From Paraburkholderia fungorum (GTDB lineage: Bacteria; Pseudomonadota; Gammaproteobacteria; Burkholderiales; Burkholderiaceae): a stretch of DNA of 64,000 bases. Location: NCBI RefSeq assembly GCF_003610895.1, contig NZ_MCAS01000031.1, forward strand, positions 1 to 64,000. Reading direction: 5' to 3'. Below the pieces are notes generated by a model, which worked only from the letters and a program-made list of their open reading frames with translations, searched no databases and was not told the DNA's origin. Positions within the stretch are counted from its first letter, which is position 1; each line of letters starts with the position of its first letter. A program made the translations under genes and the position numbers. Positions 55,354-63,817 of the stretch are shown piece after piece.

Positions 55354-55773
55354 ATGGCAATGAGCCCTTTCGCCGGCGACGATGACGACGGCCTGATGAA
55401 CGAAATCAACATGACGCCGCTCGTCGACGTGATGTTGGTTCTCCTGATCGTCTTCATGGTGACGATTCCGGTTATTCGTCACGCGGTCAAAATCGATCTG
55501 CCGCATGCAAGCAGTCAGAAGGAAGATACCAAGCCCGCGCAAGTAACGGTCGCGATCGACGCAAACGGCAACGTATTGTGGGACGACAAGAAGGTCGACC
55601 AAGCAGCGCTGAGCGCGAAGATTGCCGAGGCTGCTCAAGCGAATCCGCAGCCGGAGCTGCATCTGGATGCGGACCGCAAGGTCGCGTACGAGAAAGTGGC
55701 CGAAGTGATGTCGGCGGCGCAGGCCGGCGGTCTCACGAAAATTGGTTTCGTCACGCAGCCTAAGGCGAAATAA
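55354..55773 (+). CDS. exbD: TonB-system biopolymer transporter ExbD
   Basis: A 139-residue protein with one transmembrane helix (VDVMLVLLIVFMVTIPVI) carrying the essential aspartate of the INMTPLVDVMLVLLI motif. GAGG precedes the ATG, 16 bp after exbB. A strong terminator lies downstream. Confidence 0.95.
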   Translation: MAMSPFAGDDDDGLMNEINMTPLVDVMLVLLIVFMVTIPVIRHAVKIDLPHASSQKEDTKPAQVTVAIDANGNVLWDDKKVDQAALSAKIAEAAQANPQPELHLDADRKVAYEKVAEVMSAAQAGGLTKIGFVTQPKAK

Positions 55774-55863
55774 GCGCAAGCGATCTGTACATCGCATCGC
55801 GCCGCTGTTAAGCGGCGCCTGCCAAAAAAAAGCAGAATAGCGCTTGAAACAAGGGCTAAAAGT

Positions 55864-55898
55864 AAAAGGCCTTCATCGTCAGATGAAGGCCTTTTTTT
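55864..55898 (+). terminator. Rho-independent terminator after exbD, possibly bidirectional
   Basis: A perfect 13-bp stem AAAGGCCTTCATC / GATGAAGGCCTTT with a GTCA loop and a seven-T tail. The leading A-run gives a weaker U-tract on the minus strand, where it could end the small lipoprotein gene at 55929. Confidence 0.94.
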
Positions 55899-55928
55899 GT
55901 GCGCACTCGGCGCCTTCGGGCGGCGGGA

Positions 55929-56048
55929 TCACTTACCGTCAGAAGATGACTGATAGCTCGAATCACCGCATGCGACAGCCGTGTTCAACACGGACAGCGC
56001 GGTCAGCCCTATCAGGCCCACTATCATAGAGGCCATGAGTTTTCGCAT
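55929..56048 (-). CDS. Short putative lipoprotein (39 residues)
   Basis: AAGGAG sits seven bases before an ATG that opens a frame of 39 codons. The product starts MRKLMASMIVGLIGLTALSV, has a positively charged end and one hydrophobic helix, and meets a cysteine in NTAVACGDSS, a plausible lipobox (A-V-A-C). The remaining 13 residues are polar (Ser/Asp-rich). The make-up recalls entericidin-like small lipoproteins, without clear identity. It converges on the exbD terminator. Confidence 0.62.
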   Translation of the reverse strand: MRKLMASMIVGLIGLTALSVLNTAVACGDSSYQSSSDGK

Positions 56049-56178
56049 AAGAGACTCCTTAGCGAAGGGATTTCACTATAGGCCCGCAAACGCGCGCATT
56101 CAAGCAAACGGTCATTGAAAGTACTCATGACAGACGGCGCTTAAATGCTAAAAGCGATGTTGCCGCACGAAATAAGTG

Positions 56179-57165
56179 CTATGACGCGATCGCGAGAACG
56201 GGCCGCGCCGCATCCTTCTCAGCACGCGTCGGACACTCGCCCATGATGTGCTTGCCTTGGTCAGGATCGAGCATTTCAACCAGATAGTCGACGAACGCGC
56301 GCACAGCCGGCACCATTCCCTGCCGCGACACGAATACCGCATACAACTGCGGCGCCGGGAAGGTCCAGCCCGGCATCACCGGCGACAACTGCCCCGCGCG
56401 CAACGCGCTGCCGTACATCATTTCCGGCAACGCGGCGATACCCACGCCTGACAACACCGCTTCACGAATCGTCATCAGATCCGCTGTGACGAGGCGCGGC
56501 TCATGTTCGTGCGCATGCTGCGTGCCGTCGGGAGCGATCAGATTGAAGACGTGGCGGCCGTCGCCAGTCGGCACGTCGAGCGTTTCGAAACGACTCAGAT
56601 CGGCCGGCAACAGCGGCGGCGCATTCTGCTGCAACAGGCTTGGCGCGCCGACCAGCATCTGCTGCGTGCGCCACAACGGACGTACGACGATGTTGGCATT
56701 TTGCGGCGGCTCAGAGCGTATGCGCAGGGCGATGTCGATCGAATCCTCGAACAGGTCGACCACCCGGTTCGTCACACGCATGACCACGCGCACCTCCGGG
56801 TAGCGATGCATGAATTCCGGCAGGATCTGCGACAGGATCGTCTGCGAAATCGTCACCGGCACGCTGACGCGCACCGTACCGCGCGGCGACGAACGCAATT
56901 GCTGCACCACGTTGACCGCCGCCTGCGCCTCGCTCAGCATCGCCTGGCAGTGCTGGTAGAAGAGCTGACCGGCTTCGGTGAGCGCCAGCTTGCGGGTGGA
57001 GCGCTGCAACAAACGCACGCCCAGCGACGCCTCCAGTTCGGTCAACCGGCGCGACAGGCGTGACTTGGAAATGCCCAGCACGCGTTCAGCGGCGGAAAAA
57101 CCGCCATGTTCGACGACCTGCGAAAAATACATCAGGTCATTCAGATTGTGTGAATCGATCTTCAT
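56179..57165 (-). CDS. LysR-family regulator of the pirin-type gene
   Basis: A 328-residue regulator with an N-terminal helix-turn-helix (QVVEHGGFSAAERVLGISKS, then RLSRRLTELEASLG) and effector domain. It is divergent from the pirin gene across 122 bp, so it probably controls that gene; LysR-pirin pairs are common in Proteobacteria. The start at 57165 (MKIDSHN) is chosen over one eight codons earlier on domain position. Confidence 0.92.
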   Translation of the reverse strand: MKIDSHNLNDLMYFSQVVEHGGFSAAERVLGISKSRLSRRLTELEASLGVRLLQRSTRKLALTEAGQLFYQHCQAMLSEAQAAVNVVQQLRSSPRGTVRVSVPVTISQTILSQILPEFMHRYPEVRVVMRVTNRVVDLFEDSIDIALRIRSEPPQNANIVVRPLWRTQQMLVGAPSLLQQNAPPLLPADLSRFETLDVPTGDGRHVFNLIAPDGTQHAHEHEPRLVTADLMTIREAVLSGVGIAALPEMMYGSALRAGQLSPVMPGWTFPAPQLYAVFVSRQGMVPAVRAFVDYLVEMLDPDQGKHIMGECPTRAEKDAARPVLAIAS

Positions 57166-57287
57166 CTCATCGTTCCAGTAATAGAACAATCCATTGCGTG
57201 ACAGCGGCTGGCGCCTAGGAAAACGGTCCCTATAATAGCTCTATGTTTCAAAAATAATGCTATTCCCCATTTTTCAAGGTGACTTTG

Positions 57288-58166
57288 ATGAGCACGACGC
57301 GCACGATCGAACGCACGTTTCCCGCCATTCGCACGATCGAAGGTGGTGGCTTTATCGTCCATCGCCCGTTTCCGACCCGCCTGCTGATGGATTTCGATCC
57401 GTTCCTGCTGCTCGATGAAATGGGGCCGATCGACTACGCGCCGGGCGAGGCCAAAGGCGCGCCGGATCATCCGCATCGCGGCTTCGAAACGGTCACGTAC
57501 GCACTTGAGGGCCAGTTCGGCCACAAGGATTCGGGCGGCCATTCGGGCACGCTGCGAGCCGGCGACGTGCAATGGATGACCGCGGGCGCGGGCGTCGTGC
57601 ACAGCGAGATGCCGGACCCGTCGTTCGTACGTACCGGTGGACGCGTACATGGCTTGCAACTGTGGGTGAATCTGCCGCGCCGGGACAAGATGATCGAGCC
57701 GCGTTATCAGGAGATTCCATCGGCCAGCATTCCAGTCGCCACCTCCGCGGACGGCAAGGTGCGCGTCAAGGTCATCGCGGGAGAAGCGCTCGGCGTGAAG
57801 GCGGCGATCGAAACACGCACGCCGATCCTCTATCAGCATTTCTCGCTGCAACCCGGCGCGACGATCCAGCAACCCGTGCCGGCCGACTATCGGGTGTTCG
57901 CTTACGGCCTGTCGGGCAAGGGCTTTTACGGCGAAGGCAACGCGCGCCAGGAAATCGACGCGCGGACGATGGTGGTGTTTCAGAACGACGGCGAGTCGGT
58001 CACGCTGACAGCCGGCGATGAGCCGCTCGAAGTGCTGCTGCTCGGCGGAGTGCCGTTGAAAGAGCCGGTCGTGCGTTACGGCCCGTTCGTGATGAACACC
58101 GAAGATGAGATCCGCCAGGCCGTGATTGACTATCAGGCCGGACGCATGGGCGCGATCACGCACTGA
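57288..58166 (+). CDS. Pirin-family cupin protein (YhhW-like)
   Basis: A 292-residue bicupin. The metal site residues are visible in DHPHRGFETVTY and the GAGVVHSEM segment (His, His, His, Glu). Bacterial pirins of this type can oxidise quercetin-like flavonols or act as redox-sensing partners. AGGTG precedes the ATG. A LysR gene is divergent. Confidence 0.93.
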   Translation: MSTTRTIERTFPAIRTIEGGGFIVHRPFPTRLLMDFDPFLLLDEMGPIDYAPGEAKGAPDHPHRGFETVTYALEGQFGHKDSGGHSGTLRAGDVQWMTAGAGVVHSEMPDPSFVRTGGRVHGLQLWVNLPRRDKMIEPRYQEIPSASIPVATSADGKVRVKVIAGEALGVKAAIETRTPILYQHFSLQPGATIQQPVPADYRVFAYGLSGKGFYGEGNARQEIDARTMVVFQNDGESVTLTAGDEPLEVLLLGGVPLKEPVVRYGPFVMNTEDEIRQAVIDYQAGRMGAITH

Positions 58167-58350
58167 TTGACCATGCCGATGCATGCGTTGCCGCTTGCGA
58201 TCACGGTGACACGACGCTCGTCGCACCGCCGCGCATAGGGCACGAAGGCCGGTAAATTCGTTCACAATAGCAACTTATGCCGCGCGCCACGCCGTCTGAC
58301 CATGACGGACCGTGGCGCGTGGCGATTTCCGTCCCTGTTCAGGAGCGCGC

Positions 58351-58752
58351 ATGGCAAAGTCCACCGTCACTGCCCACATCGGCTCGACGAATTTCCAGGT
58401 TCTTTTAGACGACGGCAAGCACACGTGGCTCGCCGACGAGCCCGAGTCGGCAGGCGGCGGCGATCGCGGACCTTCGCCCGTCACGATGCTGTTGTCGAGT
58501 CTCGGCGCCTGCACGTCGATCACGCTGAAGATGTACGCTCAGCGCAAGGGCTGGCCGCTGGCCGACGTGCGCGTGGCACTGGAGCTGGAAACCGGCGACG
58601 CGGGCTCGACCATCGACCGCAAGATCATGCTGGAAGGCGATCTGTCCGACGAGCAGCGGGAACGGCTCTTGCAAATTGCCAATGCGTGCCCGGTTCACAA
58701 GATCCTCACGCATTCGATCACGATCCGTTCGGGTCTTGCTGCCGTCGCCTGA
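58351..58752 (+). CDS. OsmC-family protein
   Basis: A 133-residue protein of the OsmC/Ohr fold. Two redox cysteines are present (SSLGACTSITL near residue 51 and ANACPVHKIL near 115). Members reduce organic hydroperoxides or act on other electrophiles. AGGAG lies six bases before the ATG. Confidence 0.91.
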   Translation: MAKSTVTAHIGSTNFQVLLDDGKHTWLADEPESAGGGDRGPSPVTMLLSSLGACTSITLKMYAQRKGWPLADVRVALELETGDAGSTIDRKIMLEGDLSDEQRERLLQIANACPVHKILTHSITIRSGLAAVA

Positions 58753-58821
58753 AGCAGGAAAAGTGCGGCACCAACTGGCAAGGCCGCACTTATTGCAACG
58801 CTTTCATAGGAAGCCGTCGTT

Positions 58822-59304
58822 TTGAATTTCGAACACCTTATCCAGATCAACGATCCGTTGAATCCGTTTGTCGACTCGATGACCCGCGAGCAATTGTGGG
58901 AAGGTCTCGTGCTGCGCGCCGAACAGCCGCAATTGTTCGTGATCGGACTCGACAGCTGCACCATTCTTTCGCGCGAAGGCGACACGCTCGAACGGGAACT
59001 GCACTACGGCCAGGCCACCGTGCGCGACCGTGTCACGTTGCAGGATCGCCAGAGCGTGCGCTACGACATCCTGCCGACGGCTGATTATGTCGGCGGCTCG
59101 CTGACAATGACGATCGAGCAGCCCGACGAACTGCAGTTGTTCCTGCGTTTCGAATACACGACCACCCTGCCCGTGTCCGACGATCAGGACGCCGTGCAGA
59201 CGCAGGAAATCGTGAAATCGGCGTACCGCGAAAACGATATCGATACGGTGCGGCTGATCCGCCAGTATGTGCAGGCCAAGCAGGAACCCGGTTCGTTGCA
59301 TTGA
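58822..59304 (+). CDS. DUF1857/SRPBCC-fold protein of unknown function
   Basis: A 160-residue protein that opens with TTG (NFEHLIQINDPLNPFVDSMT), preceded by AGGA. REQLWEGLVLRAEQPQLFVI and the later RQYVQAKQEPG tail match the AtaL-like DUF1857 family, a START-type ligand-binding fold. It follows the OsmC gene in the same direction by 69 bp. The ligand is unknown. Confidence 0.85.
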   Translation: MNFEHLIQINDPLNPFVDSMTREQLWEGLVLRAEQPQLFVIGLDSCTILSREGDTLERELHYGQATVRDRVTLQDRQSVRYDILPTADYVGGSLTMTIEQPDELQLFLRFEYTTTLPVSDDQDAVQTQEIVKSAYRENDIDTVRLIRQYVQAKQEPGSLH

Positions 59305-59438
59305 TGTGGGTGCGGGCGCCCTGCCCGCGTCGTTGTGCTGCGCAAGGCCGCCACGTGAAAGGCGGCCCGCCCTCCTTTGTCGCTCTGTTCCCCTTGCCCT
59401 TCGACTATCGAAAGCTTAATCCGATGAATTTCTCTTTC

Positions 59439-59468
59439 TTGTAAATGGGAATAGTTATCATTTAGAAT
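59439..59468 (+). promoter_or_regulatory. Fur-box promoter of hemP
   Basis: TTGTAA (59439-59444) and TAGAAT (59463-59468) are 18 bp apart. The spacer is filled by AATGGGAATAGTTATCATT (59444-59462), a good Fur box. The hemP ATG is at 59501. Confidence 0.8.
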
Positions 59469-59500
59469 TAATCCATCGAATCGACCAACAGCAAAAACGA

Positions 59501-59761
59501 ATGACCGATCTCAACCGCTCTTCCACCCTCAGCCTGCGCCGCCCGGCGGCCGCGCTGACCAGCCGTCCGAAAACATCGACGGCGACGGCTACCGCCGTGA
59601 AGCCAGCAGTGGATCGCGCCAGCGGTACGAGCGAAAAAGCGGATCGGGTCGTGCGCAGCGACGCACTGCTGCAGGGGCACAGTCACGTCAGCATCGTGCA
59701 TAACGGCGAAACCTATCAGCTGCGAGCAACGCGCTTAGGCAAGCTGATTCTGACGAAGTAA
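59501..59761 (+). CDS. hemP: Hemin uptake protein HemP
   Basis: An 86-residue protein whose C-terminal 25 residues (VSIVHNGETYQLRATRLGKL, then ILTK) are the HemP domain; the first 55 residues are a Ser/Thr/Ala-rich extension. HemP activates heme-receptor expression in Burkholderia. The Fur box upstream implies induction under iron limitation. No heme receptor gene adjoins it here. Confidence 0.88.
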   Translation: MTDLNRSSTLSLRRPAAALTSRPKTSTATATAVKPAVDRASGTSEKADRVVRSDALLQGHSHVSIVHNGETYQLRATRLGKLILTK

Positions 59762-59774
59762 CAGGCATCAACGA

Positions 59775-60010
59775 ATAGCAGTCAGTACCGGGTATTGTGG
59801 GGACCACCTCCTCGAGAGGTGTTGGGCATTAGCCAGCCACGACGGCTTGCACGTGAGAACTAGACCCCTTCGTGCAGACACCAAGCCAGCCGTCGCAGCC
59901 AGCCAGGCCGCTTTTTTGGTTCTCACTCAATGCGGATAGACGAAAAACATCGTGTATCGCAAACAGGAAAGGAAAAGCCGTGGGATGGCATCATCTCCAC
60001 GGCTTTTTGT
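59775..60010 (+). ncRNA. Structured RNA candidate downstream of hemP, ending in a terminator
   Basis: No protein is encoded, but the region can fold. ACCTC-CTCGA-GAGGT (about 59804-59818) forms a small hairpin with a C/U-rich face. Further on, CGACGGCT and TGCACG pair with CGTGCA and AGCCGTCG to form a long interrupted stem. The end is a very strong hairpin (AAAAGCCGTGG / CCACGGCTTTTT, 59973-60008). The location behind a Fur-controlled hemP resembles what I recall for the iron-responsive sRNA BrrF of B. cenocepacia; identity is unproven. Confidence 0.5.
59973..60010 (+). terminator. Rho-independent terminator behind the hemP region
   Basis: An 11-bp stem AAAAGCCGTGG / CCACGGCTTTT, extended by GATG/CATC inside, with a T-run. 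About 210 bp of non-coding sequence separate it from the hemP stop. Confidence 0.92.
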
Positions 60011-60047
60011 TTGGGCGGCGCCGATCAGGTTTGACAGCACCGCGAAG

Positions 60048-60095
60048 CGTTGGAACCCCGGTTGGAACCGCGGTTGGGACGCCGGTTGGAACCGC
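60048..60095. repeat. 12-bp tandem repeat (GGTTGGAACCGC type), four copies
   Basis: Units begin at 60048, 60060, 60072 and 60084, with small differences. GGTTGGAACC is itself nearly palindromic. The array lies 8 bp past the ftrD stop and beyond the hemP-side terminator, in the convergent gap. Confidence 0.88.
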
Positions 60096-60103
60096 GTTAT
60101 GAC

Positions 60104-61510
60104 CTACTTCGAAGCCCAGCCCCAGAACATCAGCCACCACGCACTATCGACCACAGCCAGCGCCGCGGCGAACCACATCATCGCGAGGCCGCGTTGAACG
60201 AAGCGCTCGCTATAACGGCGCGTGACGAGCCAGGCGAGCCAGGCGCTCCACAGATTGGCAATCGCGAGAATCGCGATACGCATATCCGACGCCCACCACA
60301 ACGACACATGTTCCGCCCGCAGCAACGACAGTGTGGTCGCCGACAAGCCGAGGAACACACCCGCGCCCGCGATCGGAATCAGGCCTTGCGTCAAATGATG
60401 CAGGCGCACGGCGTTGAAGCGTCCCAGCATGCGCGTCGCGCCCATCAGCAGCACCAGCAACGCTGTGCCGTACACCAGCGCCGTAGCGAGGATGTAGCCG
60501 ATCACCATCGTGCCGTCGAGCCACGAAAATACATCGTTCTGCTCAGGGTAATGTGTGAACAGAAACCACGGCGCGTTGGTGTCCAGCGGCCAGGTAATAT
60601 CGTGATCGACCAGCCACGTGGCGAAGAACATCTTCAGGTCGATGAACCAGCGCGAAGCGGTCCAGTGGAACGCGCCGATCGCAATGCCAAGCAGGCCGTA
60701 CAGGATCAGCGCGGTGTCCCACGGATTCGCCTGTTTGTCGCCGAGCTGCACGACTTCCGACGACGGCGCGCGCCAGGTCAGTGCGATTGCGTCGCGATGT
60801 CCGCTGCAACGGCCGCACATATGGCAGTCCGACGCGCCCTTCATATTGCGCAGCGGCACCAGCGGCGCGCAATTGATCGGAATCACACGATGCCCGTGTT
60901 CGCCGTTCTTGTACGAATGGCGCCACGCGTCTTCATCGACCTTGTAGTGAAACGGTGCGAGACGCGCCAGAAGCGAAAAAACCCCGTTGACGGGGCACAG
61001 ATACTTGCACCAGACGCGCTTCTCGCGCCCGTACAGCAAGCCGATGATCATCGCCGCAAAGGTCGAACCGCCGAGCACCAGCAGCACCGCTTTCGGATAC
61101 TGGTAGACACTGACCATCTGACCGTAGATGGTAGTGATGCCGAACGCGACGAACGGCCAGCCGCCCCAGCGCATCCAGCGCGGAATCGCCCAGCCGCGCC
61201 CATATTTGCTGGCGAATTCCGCGAGCGCGCCCTCCGGGCACAACACGCCACACCAGACGCGGCCGAGCATCACCATCGACAGCAGCACAAACGGCCACCA
61301 GATGCCCCAGAACACGAACTGCGCGGCAAGCGTCAGATTGGTCCACAGATGCGCGGTGTCGTCCGGCAGCGGCATCACCGCCGGCACGAGAATCAGGAAT
61401 GCGTACACGGCCACCACAACCCACTGAATGCCGCGGATCAAGCCGCCATGACGCTGCATCCACCGCCCGGCCGCCGCGAGGCGGCCCGGACGAGTCATGA
61501 CGGCACTCAT
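60104..61510 (-). CDS. ftrD: FtrD-like 4Fe-4S membrane protein of ferrous iron uptake
   Basis: A 468-residue inner-membrane protein. Ferredoxin-type cysteine motifs are seen in GRVWCGVLCPEG, RVWCKYLCPVNG and the DCHMCGRCSGH segment, amid about eight hydrophobic helices (NapH/RdxA-like). In the FtrABCD system it probably accepts electrons from periplasmic ferrous iron oxidation. The start at 61510 overlaps the ftrC stop (ATGA). Last gene of the operon. Confidence 0.9.
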   Translation of the reverse strand: MSAVMTRPGRLAAAGRWMQRHGGLIRGIQWVVVAVYAFLILVPAVMPLPDDTAHLWTNLTLAAQFVFWGIWWPFVLLSMVMLGRVWCGVLCPEGALAEFASKYGRGWAIPRWMRWGGWPFVAFGITTIYGQMVSVYQYPKAVLLVLGGSTFAAMIIGLLYGREKRVWCKYLCPVNGVFSLLARLAPFHYKVDEDAWRHSYKNGEHGHRVIPINCAPLVPLRNMKGASDCHMCGRCSGHRDAIALTWRAPSSEVVQLGDKQANPWDTALILYGLLGIAIGAFHWTASRWFIDLKMFFATWLVDHDITWPLDTNAPWFLFTHYPEQNDVFSWLDGTMVIGYILATALVYGTALLVLLMGATRMLGRFNAVRLHHLTQGLIPIAGAGVFLGLSATTLSLLRAEHVSLWWASDMRIAILAIANLWSAWLAWLVTRRYSERFVQRGLAMMWFAAALAVVDSAWWLMFWGWASK

Positions 61511-62352
61511 GCTGCGCGTCCGGCGGCCTGCTGCGCCGGCTTGCGATTCGCACGGCGCACCAGCAGATAGACGACCAGCCAGTACACGGCGTAGGCAATC
61601 AGATTCATCAGCGCCGGATGAGCACGATAACCGGTGAGCGTCGCAACCAGCGAACCGAAGGTGCTCGAGTCGTCGAGAATGGCCGACGAGTTCCACATCT
61701 GATCGATGATCGTCGGCAGAATTTCTTTGTCGATCAGCTTGTCGACACCGGTCTGAAACAGGCCTGCGCCGAGGAACAGCAGCATGATTTCGGTGACGCG
61801 AAAGAAGAGCCGCCACGAGAAAATCTTGCCGCCCAACTGCAGCACATAGAAGGTCAGAAGGGCGAGACCGAGGCCGATCGCCACTGCGAGCATCTGGCTG
61901 CCGTCTACGTGACCCGATTGGCCGAAGCCGAGGCCGTACAGGAAGATCACCGTTTCACTACCCTCACGCGCGATCGCCAATGCGACCAGCAACGCGACGC
62001 CCCACCAGTTCGAATCATGCTTGCTCTTTTGCAGCGACTGCTCCATGTCGCGCTTAAGCGAGCGGCCGTGCTGCTTCATCCACAGCACCATCTGCACAAT
62101 CAGCACACACGCGACCAGCACCATGGCAGTCTGGAAATAATCCTGCGCGTCTCCGGAGAGCACTTCGGTGAAACCGACCAGCGCCGCGCCGAGTGCAACC
62201 GCCGCGATCAGACCGGCCGCGACGCCGCCCCACAGGTACGGCAAACCGCGGCGCGCATCGTCGTCGCCATTTTTCAACCATGCGTACAGGATGCCGACGA
62301 CCAGCAAGGCCTCAACACTTTCCCGCCACACGATGAATAGAATCTGACCCAT
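61507..62352 (-). CDS. ftrC: FTR1-family iron permease
   Basis: A 281-residue permease with seven hydrophobic helices. The two R-E-x-x-E iron-binding motifs are RESVE (near residue 10) and REGSE (near 130). It carries iron across the inner membrane. GGGGAG precedes the ATG. It lies 81 bp after ftrB. Confidence 0.94.
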   Translation of the reverse strand: MGQILFIVWRESVEALLVVGILYAWLKNGDDDARRGLPYLWGGVAAGLIAAVALGAALVGFTEVLSGDAQDYFQTAMVLVACVLIVQMVLWMKQHGRSLKRDMEQSLQKSKHDSNWWGVALLVALAIAREGSETVIFLYGLGFGQSGHVDGSQMLAVAIGLGLALLTFYVLQLGGKIFSWRLFFRVTEIMLLFLGAGLFQTGVDKLIDKEILPTIIDQMWNSSAILDDSSTFGSLVATLTGYRAHPALMNLIAYAVYWLVVYLLVRRANRKPAQQAAGRAA

Positions 62353-62433
62353 CCAAGCTCTCCCCTCTACCCTGCTACTGCGATGGCGAACGCGTCACCT
62401 GTTTGCCCAAAGCGGGCGTTCGCACCCAAGCCG

Positions 62434-62766
62434 CTATTTCGCGACGATCACGCCCTGCGCCTGCTGATGAAAATCGTCGAAGAACTTGTACTCGCCCGGC
62501 TCCAGAGGAGCGATCACGACGAACGAATCCCCGCCTGGCGCCAACACTTTTTCCTTACGCAATTGCACGCTTTCGAACTCGGCCGCGCCCTTGCCGGTGT
62601 TGCGTATCGCAATCTTGATACGCTGCCCCGCCGGCACTTCGATACGTGCCGGATTGAGCTTGCCGTCGTTCATCTCAAGCTTGAAGGTGGGCAGATCCGC
62701 GGCGTGCGCGGCCCCAACTGCCAAAGCTGTCATGGCAAGGATTGCGATCTTTCGGTTAATTCTCAT
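62434..62766 (-). CDS. ftrB: Cupredoxin-like periplasmic protein FtrB
   Basis: A 110-residue periplasmic protein with a signal peptide (RKIAILAMTALAVGAAHAAD) and one cupredoxin-like domain (KIAIRNTGKGAAEFESVQLR). No classic blue-copper Cys/His/Met set is complete, as in other EfeO-cupredoxin relatives. It is thought to oxidise ferrous iron before FTR1 uptake. The start at 62766 (MRINRK) gives a clean signal peptide; a longer frame would not. Confidence 0.88.
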   Translation of the reverse strand: MRINRKIAILAMTALAVGAAHAADLPTFKLEMNDGKLNPARIEVPAGQRIKIAIRNTGKGAAEFESVQLRKEKVLAPGGDSFVVIAPLEPGEYKFFDDFHQQAQGVIVAK

Positions 62767-62921
62767 TAGCCTTCCCGGAAAACGCGGCGCGGCGGGTTTC
62801 ATCGTCCGCGCGCCGCCTGCTGCATGCACTCACTCATTCGCTCACTCTTTCGCTCACCCAGGCCCGGCCACGCAGCCATGCGTGACGAACCGCGATGATC
62901 CGCGCTCGCGGCGATCGACGA

Positions 62922-63470
62922 TCAGTAACCGCCCTTCTTGCCAATGCCCGCGAAGGTGAAGTCGTATTCGAGCGTAATCGGCTTGAACCACGGGCCCACG
63001 CCGGTTTCCTTGTCGACGTGACGGCCGAAAGCCATGTGACCGGTTTGCATCGGCGCTTCGACGATCAGCTTCAGGTGATACTTGCCCGGGCCTTGCAGCT
63101 TGACGTTGTCGCCGTAGTGCGGGCCGTCGTTGGCGACCATCGCCATCATGTCGCCCTTCTGCGTCTGATTCGAACCGGCTTTCGTCAACTCATAACGCAC
63201 TTGCAGATACGGCATCCAGTCGCCTTCAGCAAAACCCGTCGGGTTGTTCTTGACCGCGTGGATATCGGCCTCCAGATGGACATCCGAATCCGACGCCTTG
63301 CGCATCATGCCTTCGGGTTCCATCGTGATCGGCTGCAGATAGACCGCGCCGATTTCCATGCCGCCCTGAATCTGGTGCTTGCCGATCGGGTATTCCGCGG
63401 CCGTTGCGGAAAGCGCCGCTACTGCGGCCACCGCTGCTGCGCCACCGCGCACAAATGAAGAAATCCGCAT
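62922..63470 (-). CDS. ftrA: P19/FtrA-type periplasmic iron-binding protein
   Basis: A 182-residue periplasmic protein with a signal peptide ending SATAAEYPIG. IGAVYLQPITMEPEGM and SDVHLEADIHAV contain the Met, Glu and His residues that bind copper and iron in Campylobacter P19. It is the first gene of the Fur-controlled ftrABCD operon; the start codon is 141 bp from the Fur box. Confidence 0.93.
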   Translation of the reverse strand: MRISSFVRGGAAAVAAVAALSATAAEYPIGKHQIQGGMEIGAVYLQPITMEPEGMMRKASDSDVHLEADIHAVKNNPTGFAEGDWMPYLQVRYELTKAGSNQTQKGDMMAMVANDGPHYGDNVKLQGPGKYHLKLIVEAPMQTGHMAFGRHVDKETGVGPWFKPITLEYDFTFAGIGKKGGY

Positions 63471-63817
63471 TGAAACTCCTTGTTTTTATCTGACTGGAAT
63501 CAAACCCATTGGAACAGTGCGCGGTGCTTGCCTTGCCTTGCCTTGACGCAGCCGCGCCAACGCGCCGCTGCCGGCAAACATGATGGACCGTAAGTTGCAT
63601 TACGAACGTTAATGCGAACCATTCTCAATATTGAGCAAGTTTATCATTGATCGGCAGCGAGAACAAACGCGAACGCACGCAAAGCCTTATGGGATCAGGG
63701 CCTTAAGGCGGTCTTAAGGAAACGCGGGGGAAGCGCCGAGCGAGGGTGTCAGCGGGTTGCAAGGCGGGGGAAAGCCAAGGCGCGGCAGATCGCCGCGCCT
63801 TATCTGGCAGGAAGGCG
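63471..63817. promoter_or_regulatory. ftrA leader and promoter with Fur box
   Basis: The minus-strand Fur box is the reverse complement of 63611-63629 (ATTGAGAATGGTTCGCATT). Between it and the ftrA ATG is a run of about four CCTTG pentanucleotides (63526-63545). A GGCGCGGC-AGATC-GCCGCGCC hairpin at 63779-63799 may end the uvrB transcript. No gene is present. Confidence 0.7.

Noticed and set aside
55844..56029. Small plus-strand frame spanning the exbD terminator
   Set aside because: It reads through a strong terminator and lies opposite the better-supported minus-strand lipoprotein frame.
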